This document shows, in pieces, positions 1 through 9,984 of a stretch of DNA of 26,553 nt. A program made the position numbers and the translations under genes. Numbering within the stretch: the stretch's first letter is position 1; each line of letters begins with the position of its first letter. This DNA is from Spongospora subterranea f. sp. subterranea (lineage: Eukaryota > Endomyxa: Phytomyxea > Phytomyxea > Plasmodiophorida). Below the pieces are notes generated by a model, which worked only from the letters and a program-made list of their open reading frames with translations, did no database searches and was not told the DNA's origin. The stretch is from NCBI GenBank assembly GCA_049724395.1, contig JAUGWO010000323.1, positions 1 to 26,553 of the forward strand, given 5' to 3'.

Positions 1-1518
1 AAATGGCTCCAGTTGCGAGACATGGAACACATTGTGAATACGGCATGTAGGCGGCAAACGTAACACATATGTAACTGGATTTACGACACGAACAACTTCA
101 AAAGGACCCAGTAATTTGTTCTCTAGTTTGCTACAAGGTCGAAGCGTTGCAATCTCTCCTCGCCTTAGCCATACGCGACTTCCAATTTGGATCCAGGTAG
201 GTCCTACGCTGTGAACTATCTGCATGTTTCTTCATAGTTGCAACTGGGTGACTTAGTTGGTGTTGCAGGAACTTCCGAATACTCGACAGGTGGTTTGCTC
301 TCTCGTCAGCATGGGGTACTGCTGGTGGTTCTGCACTCGGGCTTTCGTCACAACGAGGATGAAAACCATAATTTGCATAAAACGGAGTCATCTTTGTCGA
401 ACTGTGTTCAGCGTTATTATATGCGAATTCCGCCTCTGCTAGCATATCCGCCCAGTTGTCCTGGTTGTAGTCGATGTAGCATCTAAGGTACTGCTCCAAG
501 ACCTGATTCGTCCTTACGGTTTGTTCATCGGTTTCCGGATGTCTTGCTGTAGATAATTTTCTTTCTATCTTGAGTCTATTTAGTAGTCTTTTCCAGAATT
601 TAGACACAGATTGTGGCCCTCGGTCAGAGATGATGTCGTCCGGCAACCCATGCAGCTTAATTACGTTAGTCATAATCAAGTTTGCGGTTTCTGGGGATGA
701 TATGCTTCCGAACGGGGGATAAAGTGTGCCATTTTCGAGTAGCGATCCACCACAACCATAATCGAGTCATATCAGTTAGAGCTCGGAAGTTTCACAATGA
801 AGTCCATCGAACTGGAGGACCAGAGGCGTGTAAGGAGCGGCAACGGCAGTAAAAGACCATGTGGCCTATGGCGAGGGGTCTTATTACGCATACAGGTATC
901 GCAGCTCTTGACATATCGATCTACTACTTTCCTAATTCCTGGCCACCAGTAATCCTTCGTGATATTAGCCAATGTCTTAGCTTTTCTGAAATGCCCTGGC
1001 CCAATCCAGTGCAGGGCCCTTCAATAAGCTGACCAGGAAACCCACCCGGTCTGTGTCGGACCAATGCCTATTTGATGGAAGATTTACCAAGAGGTTTACC
1101 TGGTTGAAGAAGGCACGGAAACTGACCCGATTTTCATCGAATTTCTCTGGGGTCGCTAGTTTTGGGCCGGCGTTCGAGTTCTGCGCCCGTAATTCACCCA
1201 ATTGTCGCACTTCCTGGCGCAACATCTCGATCTCTCCCTTCCAGCCGTCTTGGTGATCTGGGCATTGGTTGTCTTGGACGTTTCTGAGCACTTGCGCGGC
1301 GGCCGCCAACTCTTTCTGCAAATTAAAGTTAGATTGCCGCTGTTGTTGATAGGCCTCCATTAGTTGATCGTATGACGGGGGAGCATCGACGTCCATGGTA
1401 GCGGAACAAACAAACAAAAGGAACACAACACCAGAGCAAGGGAGACTGAGGCAGGGGACACAATGGAACCACTCCAGGAGCCCCTTCGGACAGAAACAGA
1501 ATGCTGAGAACGGATTTA

Positions 1519-1526
1519 CGGATTAC
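1519..1526 (-). other. Putative self-priming primer-binding site of element A
   Basis: Two bases (GT) inside the LTR end, the minus strand reads GTAATCCG. Its complement CGGATTAC occurs within the same LTR (1607-1614, minus strand). The same 2-bp GT spacer precedes the primer site of element C. A primer site complementary to the element's own LTR is the arrangement known for Tf1/sushi chromoviruses. Eight bases alone could be chance; the parallel in element C raises confidence. Confidence 0.45.
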
Positions 1527-1528
1527 AC

Positions 1529-1671
1529 TGTTACGAACACCCGGGCACAGGAACAGGAAAGATGATGACAATCAACAGAACAGCTCCGAGCTACTCTTTA
1601 TTAGAGGTAATCCGGAATGACCTAGCTCGCACTCCGCACGCCGTAACTGACAGGAAGATTGTCTCCTGACA
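1529..1671 (-). repeat. Element A 5' LTR (143 bp)
   Basis: On the minus strand the unit starts TGTCAGGAGACAATC and ends TTCGTAACA, giving TG...CA ends. It contains an AATAAA-type poly(A) signal (1597-1602). The gag start lies about 130 bp downstream. Only one copy is in the window, so the boundaries rest on the TG/CA ends, the position upstream of gag, and the primer-site spacing shared with element C. Confidence 0.6.
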
Positions 1672-1809
1672 GTTTAAGTTGTTGAGTTCTCTCATTTTAA
1701 GAGAAAATTTGTCCCACTAGTCAGAAAAACTGGGTATGTTGTAAAGATAGAATGCGGTCCGAGAAAGTCAAGCAACGATTTGAACCCAAAACACATGGAG
1801 GTCCTCACT

Positions 1810-1877
1810 ATGAACCGATCAAACGATTAAGTTAGTAATACATATGAGCCGATCAAACGATTAAGTTAGTAATACAG
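1810..1877. repeat. Tandem duplication, 34-bp unit x2
   Basis: Two adjacent copies of a unit that begins ATGARCCGATCAAACG and continues GATTAAGTTAGTAATAC (1810-1843 and 1844-1877), nearly identical. It lies in the roughly 350-bp gap between element A's LTR and element B. No gene is seen in that gap. Confidence 0.8.
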
Positions 1878-2026
1878 GGAATTTGGAGAGTCAGCACCGT
1901 TGCGAAATCTCTATCACGACATTACATCCCGACGGCCGGATTGTTTTGAGACAGATTATATAATGCAGATGCGCTTACCGTAACTTCGCTGGGCAGCCTC
2001 ATTTTCAAGGTTTTTGATGGCCGACT

Positions 2027-2188
2027 TGTTAGGAACACTCCCATATATTCCTAACATTCGCAGCTCCGCCGCAGTTCCGCCGCAGTTTTCCACAAGAATG
2101 ACCTCTGGCTGGTCATTGTTGTCAACTCCTTGCATAGTCTGTATTAATACACTTCGGTTTATTTCAACGGATCTGGTTCCTACTAACA
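2027..2188 (+). repeat. LTR of element B (162 bp)
   Basis: It starts TGTTAGGAACACTCCCATAT and ends CTACTAACA, and matches the element C 5' LTR along its whole length with scattered differences. The ends TGTTA/TAACA are inverted. The primer site follows after the same GT spacer as in element C. Confidence 0.85.
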
Positions 2189-2202
2189 GTTTGACAAGAA
2201 TT

Positions 2203-2640
2203 AACTTCACGGTTTACGCGCCGCTTTCAAGACCATCTTCACGGTTTACGCACCGCTTTCAAGTCCATCTTCACGGTTTACGCACCGCTTTCAAGACCAT
2301 CTTCACGGTTTACGCCCCCGCTTTCAAGACCATATTCACGGTTTACGCACCGCTACTCCGGTCTGTTCTTTTCACATCTTCTTCGCAATTCGATATGTCT
2401 AGCCGCGAGCGATCTGAGTAGCGGTGCGTAAACCGTGAGGATGGTCTTGAAAGCGGTGCGTAAACCGTGAAGATGGTCTTGAAAGCGGTGCGTAAACCGT
2501 GAAGATGGTCTTGAAAGCGGTGCGTAAACCGTGAAGATGATCTTGAAAGCGGTGCGTAAACCGTGAAGATGGTCTTGAAAGCGGTGCGTAAACCGTGAAG
2601 ATGATTTTGAAAGCGGTTCGTAAACCGTGAAGATAATTCT
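2203..2640. repeat. Inverted arrays of 32-bp leader repeats
   Basis: About five plus-strand units (2203-2358) built on the core CGGTTTACGCACCG face about seven minus-strand units (2416-2640), with roughly 60 bp between them. The spacer holds the gag start codon region. Each unit core carries CGGT and ACCG, which can pair as a small hairpin. Element C has a corresponding array of 29-bp units. Confidence 0.85.
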
Positions 2641-3000
2641 TGTCAAACTGTTATTAGAGACTGGTTGAAGTACCTACGGAGTTATCGAATTTTTGCTCAA
2701 CTCGGTTTTGGGTCGCAACAATTGGACGGACAAATGTTCCTGGTTGAAGTGCGTCGAGTTTTCCACAAGTACTGCTTATTACTTGGGGCAATGAACGATG
2801 CGCCCCCCTCTCTGCTGTCGTTACAACCGAAGTGTATCAATACAGACTATGCAAGGAGTTGACAAGAATGCTGTGCGTGTGCCATCTAGGCAACATTTGT
2901 GAAGAGATCAAAACAGGTGGAACCGAAAACACTATAATTTACTCCAAAAGTCATCCGAAAGAAGGATTGAACTGTTCGGCACATTGATTCGCTGAACTAA

Positions 3001-5810
3001 TTAACCTTTCGTGTCTGCTTTGCGTCTCCGGTAGGTCCGAGTTCTTTGAATTTTTACGACTTTTTTGTTTCTGGCGCGAATATTGAACTGTTTCTCCAAT
3101 TCATCGGCAATGCTATTCAAAACTATTGACAGGTGCATGATCAGGATATTGCCAGTATCTTGATTTCTGTTCCAGTGAAGCTTGCCTCTACTTGATCCTT
3201 TTGCATAGGCAATTCGGTCCATAATATGAAGCCTCAAGCAATCAAAAACATCCTGTCGATTAGCACCATGCAGTTCTAGCAGTTTCACTGATGAATTCCA
3301 GAACAACTTCAAAGTAGAATGATGATAACCACATGATGTTGTTGATCGGAATACAACCGACATGGTCGCCAAAATTCCGACTACAGAGGACGAGAACTCG
3401 CCTTTTAAGCTCATGGGGGCAAAGCTCACCAGGTTTTGCTGCTGCTGCCAAGGTAGGGAAGCGAATTCCAAACATGATATCAAGTTCTTATCAACATGAC
3501 CCATTATATGTTCCGAAATCTGACGTGTGTGAGGTCTCATGACATTCAAATCGCCTGTAAAGCGACAAAGACTGTCCAGAAGGTAATTGTCAATGGCGAT
3601 GACGACGGCGCTTCGGACAACGTCACAAATCCTATTTTGTGTCTGCATGTTCCCTCTGCTTTTAAAGAAAACTTCCAATTGACTTCGGACAGCGACACAA
3701 TTGTTATTTTGTGTCTTCGTGTTCCTTGTGCTGTTGAAGAAAACTTCCAATGCAAAGAGTGGTTCTTCCGAAACCTTGCGCATGAATGTGTGAGGACGAG
3801 AAAATTTTGGTATTGGCCAAGTTACAGCAAATGCCAAGGGTGAGCGTATCCTGTCGTTGAAAGTTAATGGCAACTCTTCGCACGACAATCGATCAATCTT
3901 GCGTTTTTTGGGGACAGGCAAAACATCTTTAGTGCTAAAATCGTTGTTAAAAAACCAGTCACGTCGGGACTTATATACCTTTGATCGCTGTTTGGAGTGA
4001 AGCCATTGCCGGTTTGAGACCGTTCACTGGACGATACTTGTCCAACAAATTCATTCGAGGAAATTGCATGTGTCGACAAAGGAAATGAAGCAGTACCAAG
4101 TAATTGACTCTCGGGAACTTGATGTTGAACTGTCAGGTCTGCAATGTTATCGGGACAAATAGTATCATATAATATGTTGGCTGGAGAAAAATTGACAAAA
4201 GGAATACAGTTCGAGCAGTGATCGCTGTGTCCAGTCGAAACAGCGAAAATTTGTGAAAGTGGATTCATAGTAGACTGGCACTCTTGATAGTTTGACAGAT
4301 TTTGACCTTCTGAAAAAAACTGAAATGAATCAGTGCCAGGTGCCAGGCTCTCGGGAGATAGAACTTGAATTGCCCGTTCTTCTGTGTAGCTGGGTCCCAA
4401 AGTATCACATTTTACACTGTTTCCAGGCGATTCATCAATAGCAGGGATTTCGCAAAAAATTCTATCCCTGTTTCCAGTTGAACAGGCAGCAAGTAGTAAT
4501 ATGGGATTCGTCGTGATTTGGCAATTTGGCTGCTTCGACAGAATGCAACTCCCTGAAAATATCGGAAATGAAGCAGATTCTAGTGCTGGGCTCTCAGGAG
4601 ATAGAACTTGAACTGCACGATTTTGAAAGTGATCAGTTCGAAAAGTGTCACGTGTTGCACTGTTGCTAATTGACAAAGTATCGCTTGAGGTTTGATCACT
4701 GTGTCGAGTGGAACATGCCACAAGCCGTGAAATGGGATTCGCAGTGATTTGGCAATCTGGTTGGTTCGACAGAATTTCACTTACTGAAGCAAACGGAAAA
4801 GAAGCACTATCAGGCGCTGGACCCTCGGAAAACAGGGTATCCGCTACATGGTCTTCATTATAGTCAGGTTGAAAAATGCTATACAATTCACTGTTGCGGG
4901 AATATACATTGACGATTGGGATTCCGCCATTGATTTGAACTGGCAGGTCTGCAATGTTATCGGGACGAAAAGAATCATATAGTACGTTGGCTGGAGATAA
5001 CTTGACAACAGGAATACCGTTCGTGCAGACATCGCTGGTTCCAGTCGAAACAGCGAAAATTTGTGAAAGTGGATTCATAGTGGATTGACACTCTTGATGG
5101 TGTGACTGAATTTGACCTTCTAAAAAAAACTGAAATGAATCAGTGCCAGGTGCCAGGCTCTCAGGAGATAGAACTTGAACTGCCCGTTCTTCTGTGTAGC
5201 TGGGTCCCAAAGTAACACATTTTACACTGTTTCCAGGAGATACATCAATAGCAGGGATTTCGCAAAAAATTCTATCACTGTTTCCAGTTGAACAGGCAGC
5301 AAGTAGTAAAATGGGATTCGTCGTTATTTGGCAATTTGGTTGATTCGACAGAATGGAACTTCCTAAAAATATCGGAAATGAAGCAGTTTCTAAAGCTTGG
5401 CTCTCAGGAGATAGAACTTGAACTGCAAGGTTTTCAATATTGTCAGTTCGAAAAGTGTCACGAGTTACACTGTTGCCAATTGATAAAGTATGGCTTGAGG
5501 TTTGATCACTGTGTCGAGTGGAGCATGCCACAAGCTGTGAAGTGGGATTCGCCGTTATTTGGCAATCTGGTTGGTTCGGCAGAATTCCACTTACTGGAGA
5601 AAACGGAAAAAAAGCACGATCAGGCGCTGGACCCTCGGAAAACGGCGAATTCACTACATGGTCTTGATTGTAGTCAGGTTCAAAATTGCACTGTAATTCA
5701 CTGTTGATGGAAGGTACATTGACGAATGGGATTCTGCCACAGAGTTGATTGTTGTCGTTAGTCGAGTCCACATGAGATAATAGAATGAACACTAACAGAT
5801 ACCACATCAT
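3001..5810 (-). CDS. Secreted-looking tandem-repeat protein, two exons, unknown family
   Basis: Proposed exons are 5810-3979 and 3934-3001, about 921 residues in all. The start at 5810 is chosen because it opens a signal-peptide-like segment (MMWYLLVFILLSHVDS). The frame also stays open upstream to 5930. Exon 1 holds about eight copies of a roughly 78-residue unit, arranged as two blocks of about 269 residues (0.8 kb at DNA level). Unit landmarks are VQVLSPES, SFPIF, QPxCQIT, NP, ACSTGxSD and IPxVxxSP. Cysteines recur in each unit and could form disulfides. Exon 2 begins STKDVLPVPKKRK and ends in a strongly basic tail (RTRTYRRRK); it also has a short internal duplication around LEVFF and TQN. 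A signal peptide beside a nuclear-type basic motif is contradictory, so the two exons may be joined differently. I recognise no domain. The DNA-level duplication looks fairly recent. Confidence 0.6.
3935..3978 (-). other. Predicted 44-bp GT-AG intron
   Basis: On the minus strand the donor is AAAG/GTATATAAG and the acceptor is ACGATTTTAG/CAC, with a T-rich stretch inside. Removing it keeps the reading frame from the repeat-bearing exon (ending SDQ) into the exon that starts STKDVLPVP. Without splicing, the first frame would end 46 residues after SDQ in sequence unlike the repeats. A 44-bp intron is very short and implies a host with compact introns. Confidence 0.6.
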
Positions 5811-5935
5811 ATTGAATTGGAACAATGACAAACTGACCCGATAGAAAGCCTTTGGTGTCCGATATCGACCCCTGCCAATGCTGTTGCGGTTACACTCCCA
5901 CTGCAAGGCAGTCTCAAACACCAGACACAACTACC

Positions 5936-5943
5936 TATAAATA
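5936..5943 (-). promoter_or_regulatory. Possible TATA box for the repeat-protein gene
   Basis: TATTTATA on the minus strand (TATAAATA on the plus strand), about 125 bp upstream of the chosen ATG at 5810. It would put the transcript start near 5905, after the other in-frame ATG at 5930, which supports the later start. The canonical orientation of the motif is the plus strand, so this is tentative. Confidence 0.25.
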
Positions 5944-5944
5944 G

Positions 5945-8420
5945 ACTGGAATGCAGACTTGAAGAAAGCTATTTTCTACACAGATCTGCATGCGGCCGGT
6001 TTTTTAGCTCATTCAACCTAGTAATTTATTATAGCGATCCAAAAACCGGTCTCTGTCGATCATTGTATCTCACACACCAATGTTTACAACACAAATAACG
6101 ACAGAAGAGTTATTGTAGAATCGTTATTTAACCGAATGGACAGTTACATAACAAGGGAACTGAAGCCCACTATATGTCATTCCAGGAAGATGCCCTGCGA
6201 TGCAATCATCAATAAACCCTGAAGTCATCTGATAATTCAATGTATACAGTTTTCAAAACTACACTATGATCTTGTCATGCACCAATATGTTTGACTGTTT
6301 GTTTTTGAAGAGAAAACTTCTTGCAAAATTTCAATATTACCTGGATAATTGCAATCGTTACTCCACATTCAATAATGGTTCATTCAAGACTGAGTCGCAT
6401 CGAGATTGCCAATGGCAGCGAAGAACACAGGATGTTTGTAGACGGCCATTTAGAGCAGTGGACGTTGATCTGAAAGATAACAGCAAAGCCACAACCTCAA
6501 GCAACCACTCGGAAATTTTTGCATAGTTCAGATTCTTAAGAACGACCGAAAGTGCAATCAGAATTCGATTTACCGCACGTGATACCCGGTAAGGCATGAT
6601 TTTCACAGCGATATGCCAGCTTCAACCAGTTGCATACATCTGCTGTCCAGTTGGGTCCGCTGATATATTATCTATTGAATATGTCAAACGCGTCTGTTTG
6701 AACTGATCGGTCGAATTTCCTGAAACTGCAATTGAGGATGAAAAGAAGTTTACATTGGAACTGGTCTCATAAGCAGGACCATTTGAACGAATTTCTATTT
6801 TTCAGTACCGTTCTGAAACTCTCTGTTGTAAAAAAATGGCTCGAAACAAGTTAAAGTTGACTCAGTTTATGAACAAACATATTGATGTTTGATGGTTCGG
6901 CTACACTATCAAGTCCCAACTCCCAACTGGAATTACTGGATTGTGTCGTGGTTTGCATGGCCTCCCTCGTGCATGTCAGTTAGACTTGATCTCACTCGAC
7001 TTTGGCCCAAATCTACACACCATTGCCTGGTCTTTCAACTGAAGGTATCATCATTCACAAATCGATGCGATTGCTACAGCATGTTGCAACATCCCTGTTC
7101 GACGTCTCCAAGCCGTAAGCATTGATGCGCAACCTTGATCCCAAAGAAAACATCAAGCAGCCTAACATCAAGGGAAAGGTCGCGAGGTTGTCGAAAGTAT
7201 TCACCCAGAGACGTCAGCTACCAGGCGGATGACCTTTGGAGAGGATGAACGAATGTTACTCTTCTGTGTATATATATTGGAAAGGTGTTTTACAGTACAG
7301 GGCAATTTCGATGCTCTTTCCGATGCCAATCTGTGGCATGCAATCTCCAGATTCATGATTTTTGTCAACAATATCTGCTAAAATTGCCGTCGGAAATCGG
7401 GTCGGAGACTTTCCCAGTTGCGTCCGCTCCTTGTCTCCGTTTGACGCCAAACCTAATTGGTGGTAAAAAGTCATCATCAAAAAGCTTCTTTACGTCAGAT
7501 GAATACAAATCCCAAACCAACTGAGTCATTTGTGATTGCATCACATCATACATTATCAATGAAATCAATTCGGGAAAAAGCAATTGTGATCTTCACGCTT
7601 TATCCTGGAACGGACATTACCCATGAAGTAACTAAAGAATCACGATGTTTCACATTTGCAGCCCGCAACAATTTGATGACGGCAAAGCAATTCGCAAACA
7701 GTTCAAACCATCCATGTCTAGAATATGATGTGGATGATTACGACAAATGACAATGTCTGATGTCATATCTTAAGACATACTCCCCGACTGGCCGCTATAA
7801 GTAGCATGGGTATCCACTAAAGAATCCTATTAGACCAGAAGCGGGAAAAGACCAAATGAAGACCTGTAAAGCGCCGTAGATCTGAACAGGCACAGAGGAA
7901 TGTGGTTGTTGGTCCATGTTTCGTTTTAACTTCTTTGGGTTGCTTGTGTAGCTTGGCGACTGTTTCAGTTCTTCGTCGTTTGTCAGCTATTACTCGTCAC
8001 CATCTCAATCTGTTCCCATGCAGGTTCATTCTCCCGATAATCGTATATGGTGACGATTCAATATGCCAACTATTTCCGAATCCTCTTGTACATAACGTCG
8101 GGCAAATGAATTTGAGGCGGTTTAAAGGCAAGATTCAAACAAAGGATTCAACACGGGATAATAGATACTGAGCTGCAGACATGATGGCGACCTGTATAAT
8201 AATAGATCTCCTTGATGACCATGCAATGAAGTTGTCGATGGAACTAAACTCACGCAACCAACATGTCGACGATGCTGAAGCACGATCCACTATGGCGCAA
8301 AACATTCATAGATTCTCCAACCATTTAGTTTTAGAATTGTTTTAGATGAGGTTTAATCACTTCTTTCTTTGGTTCAGTTCAGCTCTGTTATCGTCACCCC
8401 TATGACCTCCTCAGGTGATT
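5945..8420. other. Long stretch without a recognisable gene
   Basis: Open frames here are at most about 97 codons (for example 7457-7750 and 7902-8171 on the plus strand, 7365-7583 on the minus). None shows a motif, repeat or composition I recognise. It contains one copy of a roughly 60-bp dispersed repeat (6034-6096). It could hold the promoter of the lyase at its right end, 5' exons of unknown genes, or decayed element sequence. Confidence 0.5.
6034..6096 (-). repeat. Dispersed ~60-bp repeat, copy 1
   Basis: The minus strand reads TTTGTGTTGTAAACATTGG, then GAGACCGGTTTTTGGATC. It matches 17771-17833 over its whole length with scattered changes. Both copies are on the minus strand and both lie just upstream of a minus-strand open region (the repeat-protein gene here, a gag-like relic there). 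Confidence 0.6.
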
Positions 8421-8440
8421 CGTGGTAGTCCATGGCAACT

Positions 8441-8459
8441 GCGCAAAAAAAAATTGCGC
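8441..8459. other. Short hairpin with A-run loop upstream of the lyase
   Basis: GCGCAA and TTGCGC arms flank a run of A, within the 5' region of the lyase gene. Bacterial-looking hairpins of this kind can be terminators, but no T-run follows. Function unknown. Confidence 0.4.
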
Positions 8460-8595
8460 CGCTCGTCCCCGACAGCAAATGGATGACTGGGAATCGAAAA
8501 TTGACAGTGGGGGACACAACTGTGTACAGTGTGGCGGACACTGGTTCAGGTACCTTCCTTCGACCTGGCGGGCTGCATTTTGCCTTTTTGTCACC

Positions 8596-9984
8596 ATGTC
8601 TGTTCCCAGCTCAAGCTCGATCTGGGGCGGACGGTTTAATAAGCCCACCGACGCGTTTGTTCAACGATTCACGGCCTCGATTGGATTCGATTATCGCCTA
8701 TATAATCACGATATCAATGGGTCGATCGCCCACGCCACAATGCTCGCAAAAGTTGGCGTCCTGACTTGTGCTGAACGTGAGCAGATTGTTAACGGATTGG
8801 AAGAGATTCGCCGCGAGATCGATTCCGGTGAATTTTCCTGGTGTGTCGAACTCGAGGACGTTCATATGAATATTGAGAAGGTCCTGACCGATCGTATCGG
8901 AATCGCCGGAAAGAAACTGCACACAGGTCGGTCAAGGAACGATCAGGTCGCAACCGATATGCGCCTCTGGCTTCGGGACGAGATCGATCAGGTCCTGTCT
9001 CAGATCCGCAATCTCCAGCTGCGATTGGTGGAGATCGCCAAACGTGAGGCGGCTACCATTATCCCTGGTCTCACCCATCTACAGGTGGCTCAACCGATCA
9101 CATTTGGTCATCACATGATGGCTTGGTACGAGATGCTGCAGAGAGATCACGCCCGATTCACATCGTGCCGTCAGATCATGAACCAATGTCCATTAGGTTC
9201 CGCCGCATTAGCCGGCACCACTTACCCCATCGACAGATCGTTCACCGCCTCACTCCTTGGCTTCTCTTCCCCTACATCAAACTCCCTTGATTCCGTCAGC
9301 GATCGTGATTTTGCCATTGAGTTCGCCTCCTGCGCCAGCACCTTAATGATGCATTTATCGCGATTTAGCGAAGAACTGATTCTGTGGAGTTCAGCTCGTT
9401 TTCGGTATATCGATCTATCCGACGCTTTCTGCACCGGATCGTCGATTATGCCACAGAAGAAAAACCCGGATGTGCCCGAGCTGGTTCGTGGCAAGTTCGG
9501 GCGTGTTTTTGGCGCTCTGACCTCGTTGCTCTCGCTGATGAAGTCGCAACCGTTGGCGTATAATAAGGACAATCAGGAAGACAAGGAGCCGCTCTTCGAC
9601 GCCGTCGATACCGTTAAGGACTGTTTACGAGTATTTGCCGATATGATGAAGGTGATGAGCGTTCATCCCCATCAGATGCGCCAAGCAGCCATGCAGGGAT
9701 TCGCCACCGCCACCGACCTGGCCGACTATCTGGTTAGGAAGGGCTTGGCGTTCCGCGACGCGCATGAGATCGTCGGCAAATCGGTTGCGTTCGGTATCGA
9801 ACACTCCAAAGATTTATCTGAGTTCAGTCTCGAAGAATTACGAATGTTTTCGGAACAGATTGACGCCGATGTGTTCGATGTTCTGACGTTGGACGGATCG
9901 GTTTCAGCACGGAATCATATTGGAGGAACGGCACCAAAACAGGTTCTTGCCGCCGTTGATCGCGCCATGGCCATTCTACAATAA
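8596..9984 (+). CDS. argH: Argininosuccinate lyase, bacterial type, intact and intron-free
   Basis: 462 residues, the usual length for bacterial ArgH. It splits argininosuccinate into arginine and fumarate, the last step of arginine synthesis, as a cytosolic homotetramer of the fumarase/aspartase superfamily. Visible landmarks: WGGRF (10-14), [13 protein letters not shown] (109-121), THLQ with the conserved His161, the signature [10 protein letters not shown] (281-290) with the catalytic Ser283, and [14 protein letters not shown] (322-335). The start at 8596 is chosen because homology begins a few residues later and the context CACCATG suits eukaryotic initiation; the frame stays open to 8422 but that extension looks non-conserved. 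The wording ([26 protein letters not shown]) follows gammaproteobacterial ArgH rather than fungal or animal enzymes as I remember them. It sits alone between retroelement relics, with no arg operon partners. No truncation or missing key residue is seen. A bacterial contaminant piece joined in assembly is the main alternative. Confidence 0.95.
   Translation: MSVPSSSSIWGGRFNKPTDAFVQRFTASIGFDYRLYNHDINGSIAHATMLAKVGVLTCAEREQIVNGLEEIRREIDSGEFSWCVELEDVHMNIEKVLTDRIGIAGKKLHTGRSRNDQVATDMRLWLRDEIDQVLSQIRNLQLRLVEIAKREAATIIPGLTHLQVAQPITFGHHMMAWYEMLQRDHARFTSCRQIMNQCPLGSAALAGTTYPIDRSFTASLLGFSSPTSNSLDSVSDRDFAIEFASCASTLMMHLSRFSEELILWSSARFRYIDLSDAFCTGSSIMPQKKNPDVPELVRGKFGRVFGALTSLLSLMKSQPLAYNKDNQEDKEPLFDAVDTVKDCLRVFADMMKVMSVHPHQMRQAAMQGFATATDLADYLVRKGLAFRDAHEIVGKSVAFGIEHSKDLSEFSLEELRMFSEQIDADVFDVLTLDGSVSARNHIGGTAPKQVLAAVDRAMAILQ

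Larger units (their letters stand above)
1..1671 (-). mobile_element. Element A: broken Ty3/gypsy chromovirus relic, runs off left edge
   Basis: Read on the minus strand the parts are an LTR (1529-1671), a primer site, a gag part beginning near 1396 with MDVDAPPSYDQ and a glutamine-rich coiled stretch, then integrase. The integrase part shows the zinc-binding C-x2-C (SCDTC), the core motif SDRGPQ, the TDEQT region, AYNNAEH, and at the left edge a GPY-type stretch (LLGPFEVV, HNVFHVSQLEPF). Protease and reverse transcriptase parts are not seen, so this is an incomplete fossil with several breaks. Integrase wording is close to element C (both read YLRCYI and AEFAYNNAEHS), but the LTR and gag differ, so it is a sister family. 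Age: moderate; domains are easily read but degraded. The rest of the element, including the second LTR, would lie left of the window. Confidence 0.85.
2027..2870. mobile_element. Element B: head-to-head foldback of element C-family LTR and leader
   Basis: The left half (plus strand) has an LTR (2027-2188, TGTTAGGA...TAACA), the 11-base primer site TTGACAAGAAT (2191-2201), an array of 32-bp leader units and the start of gag (ATGTCTAGCCGCGAGC near 2395), as in element C. The array then reappears on the opposite strand (about 2416-2640), followed by an inverted primer site, an inverted LTR end (from 2649), and a further stretch of inverted LTR (2825-2870). About 170 bp between 2653 and 2825 does not match the LTR. 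It is a fossil with no coding capacity. Such inverted structures could come from self-integration or from two insertions in opposite orientation. Confidence 0.8.

Noticed and set aside
1777-1787. tRNA B-box-like GGGTTCAAATC on the minus strand
   Set aside because: No matching A box or cloverleaf around it; too little for a tRNA or a SINE head.
2014-2421. Open frame across the LTR and leader repeats of element B
   Set aside because: It is the repeat array read as protein; the leader is non-coding in this family.
2203-2640. CRISPR-like array (regular 32-bp spacing)
   Set aside because: Units are tandem with no unique spacers, lie next to an LTR, and correspond to the leader array of element C.
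3001-3934. Nuclear-receptor-like look of exon 2 (FF, then LEFASLPWQQQQNLVSF)
   Set aside because: The zinc-binding cysteines are missing and the resemblance is a few scattered positions only.
6266-6606. Overlapping open frames of 82-86 codons on both strands
   Set aside because: No motif, no coding-like composition, and neither has a plausible partner exon.
7457-7750. 97-codon plus-strand open frame
   Set aside because: No recognised domain and no supporting context; left within the unassigned stretch.
8550-8609. Possible 60-bp intron (donor CAG/GTACCT, acceptor TTCCCAG) across the lyase start
   Set aside because: Joining the frame from 8432 to the lyase through it is out of frame, and it would remove the good start codon at 8596.
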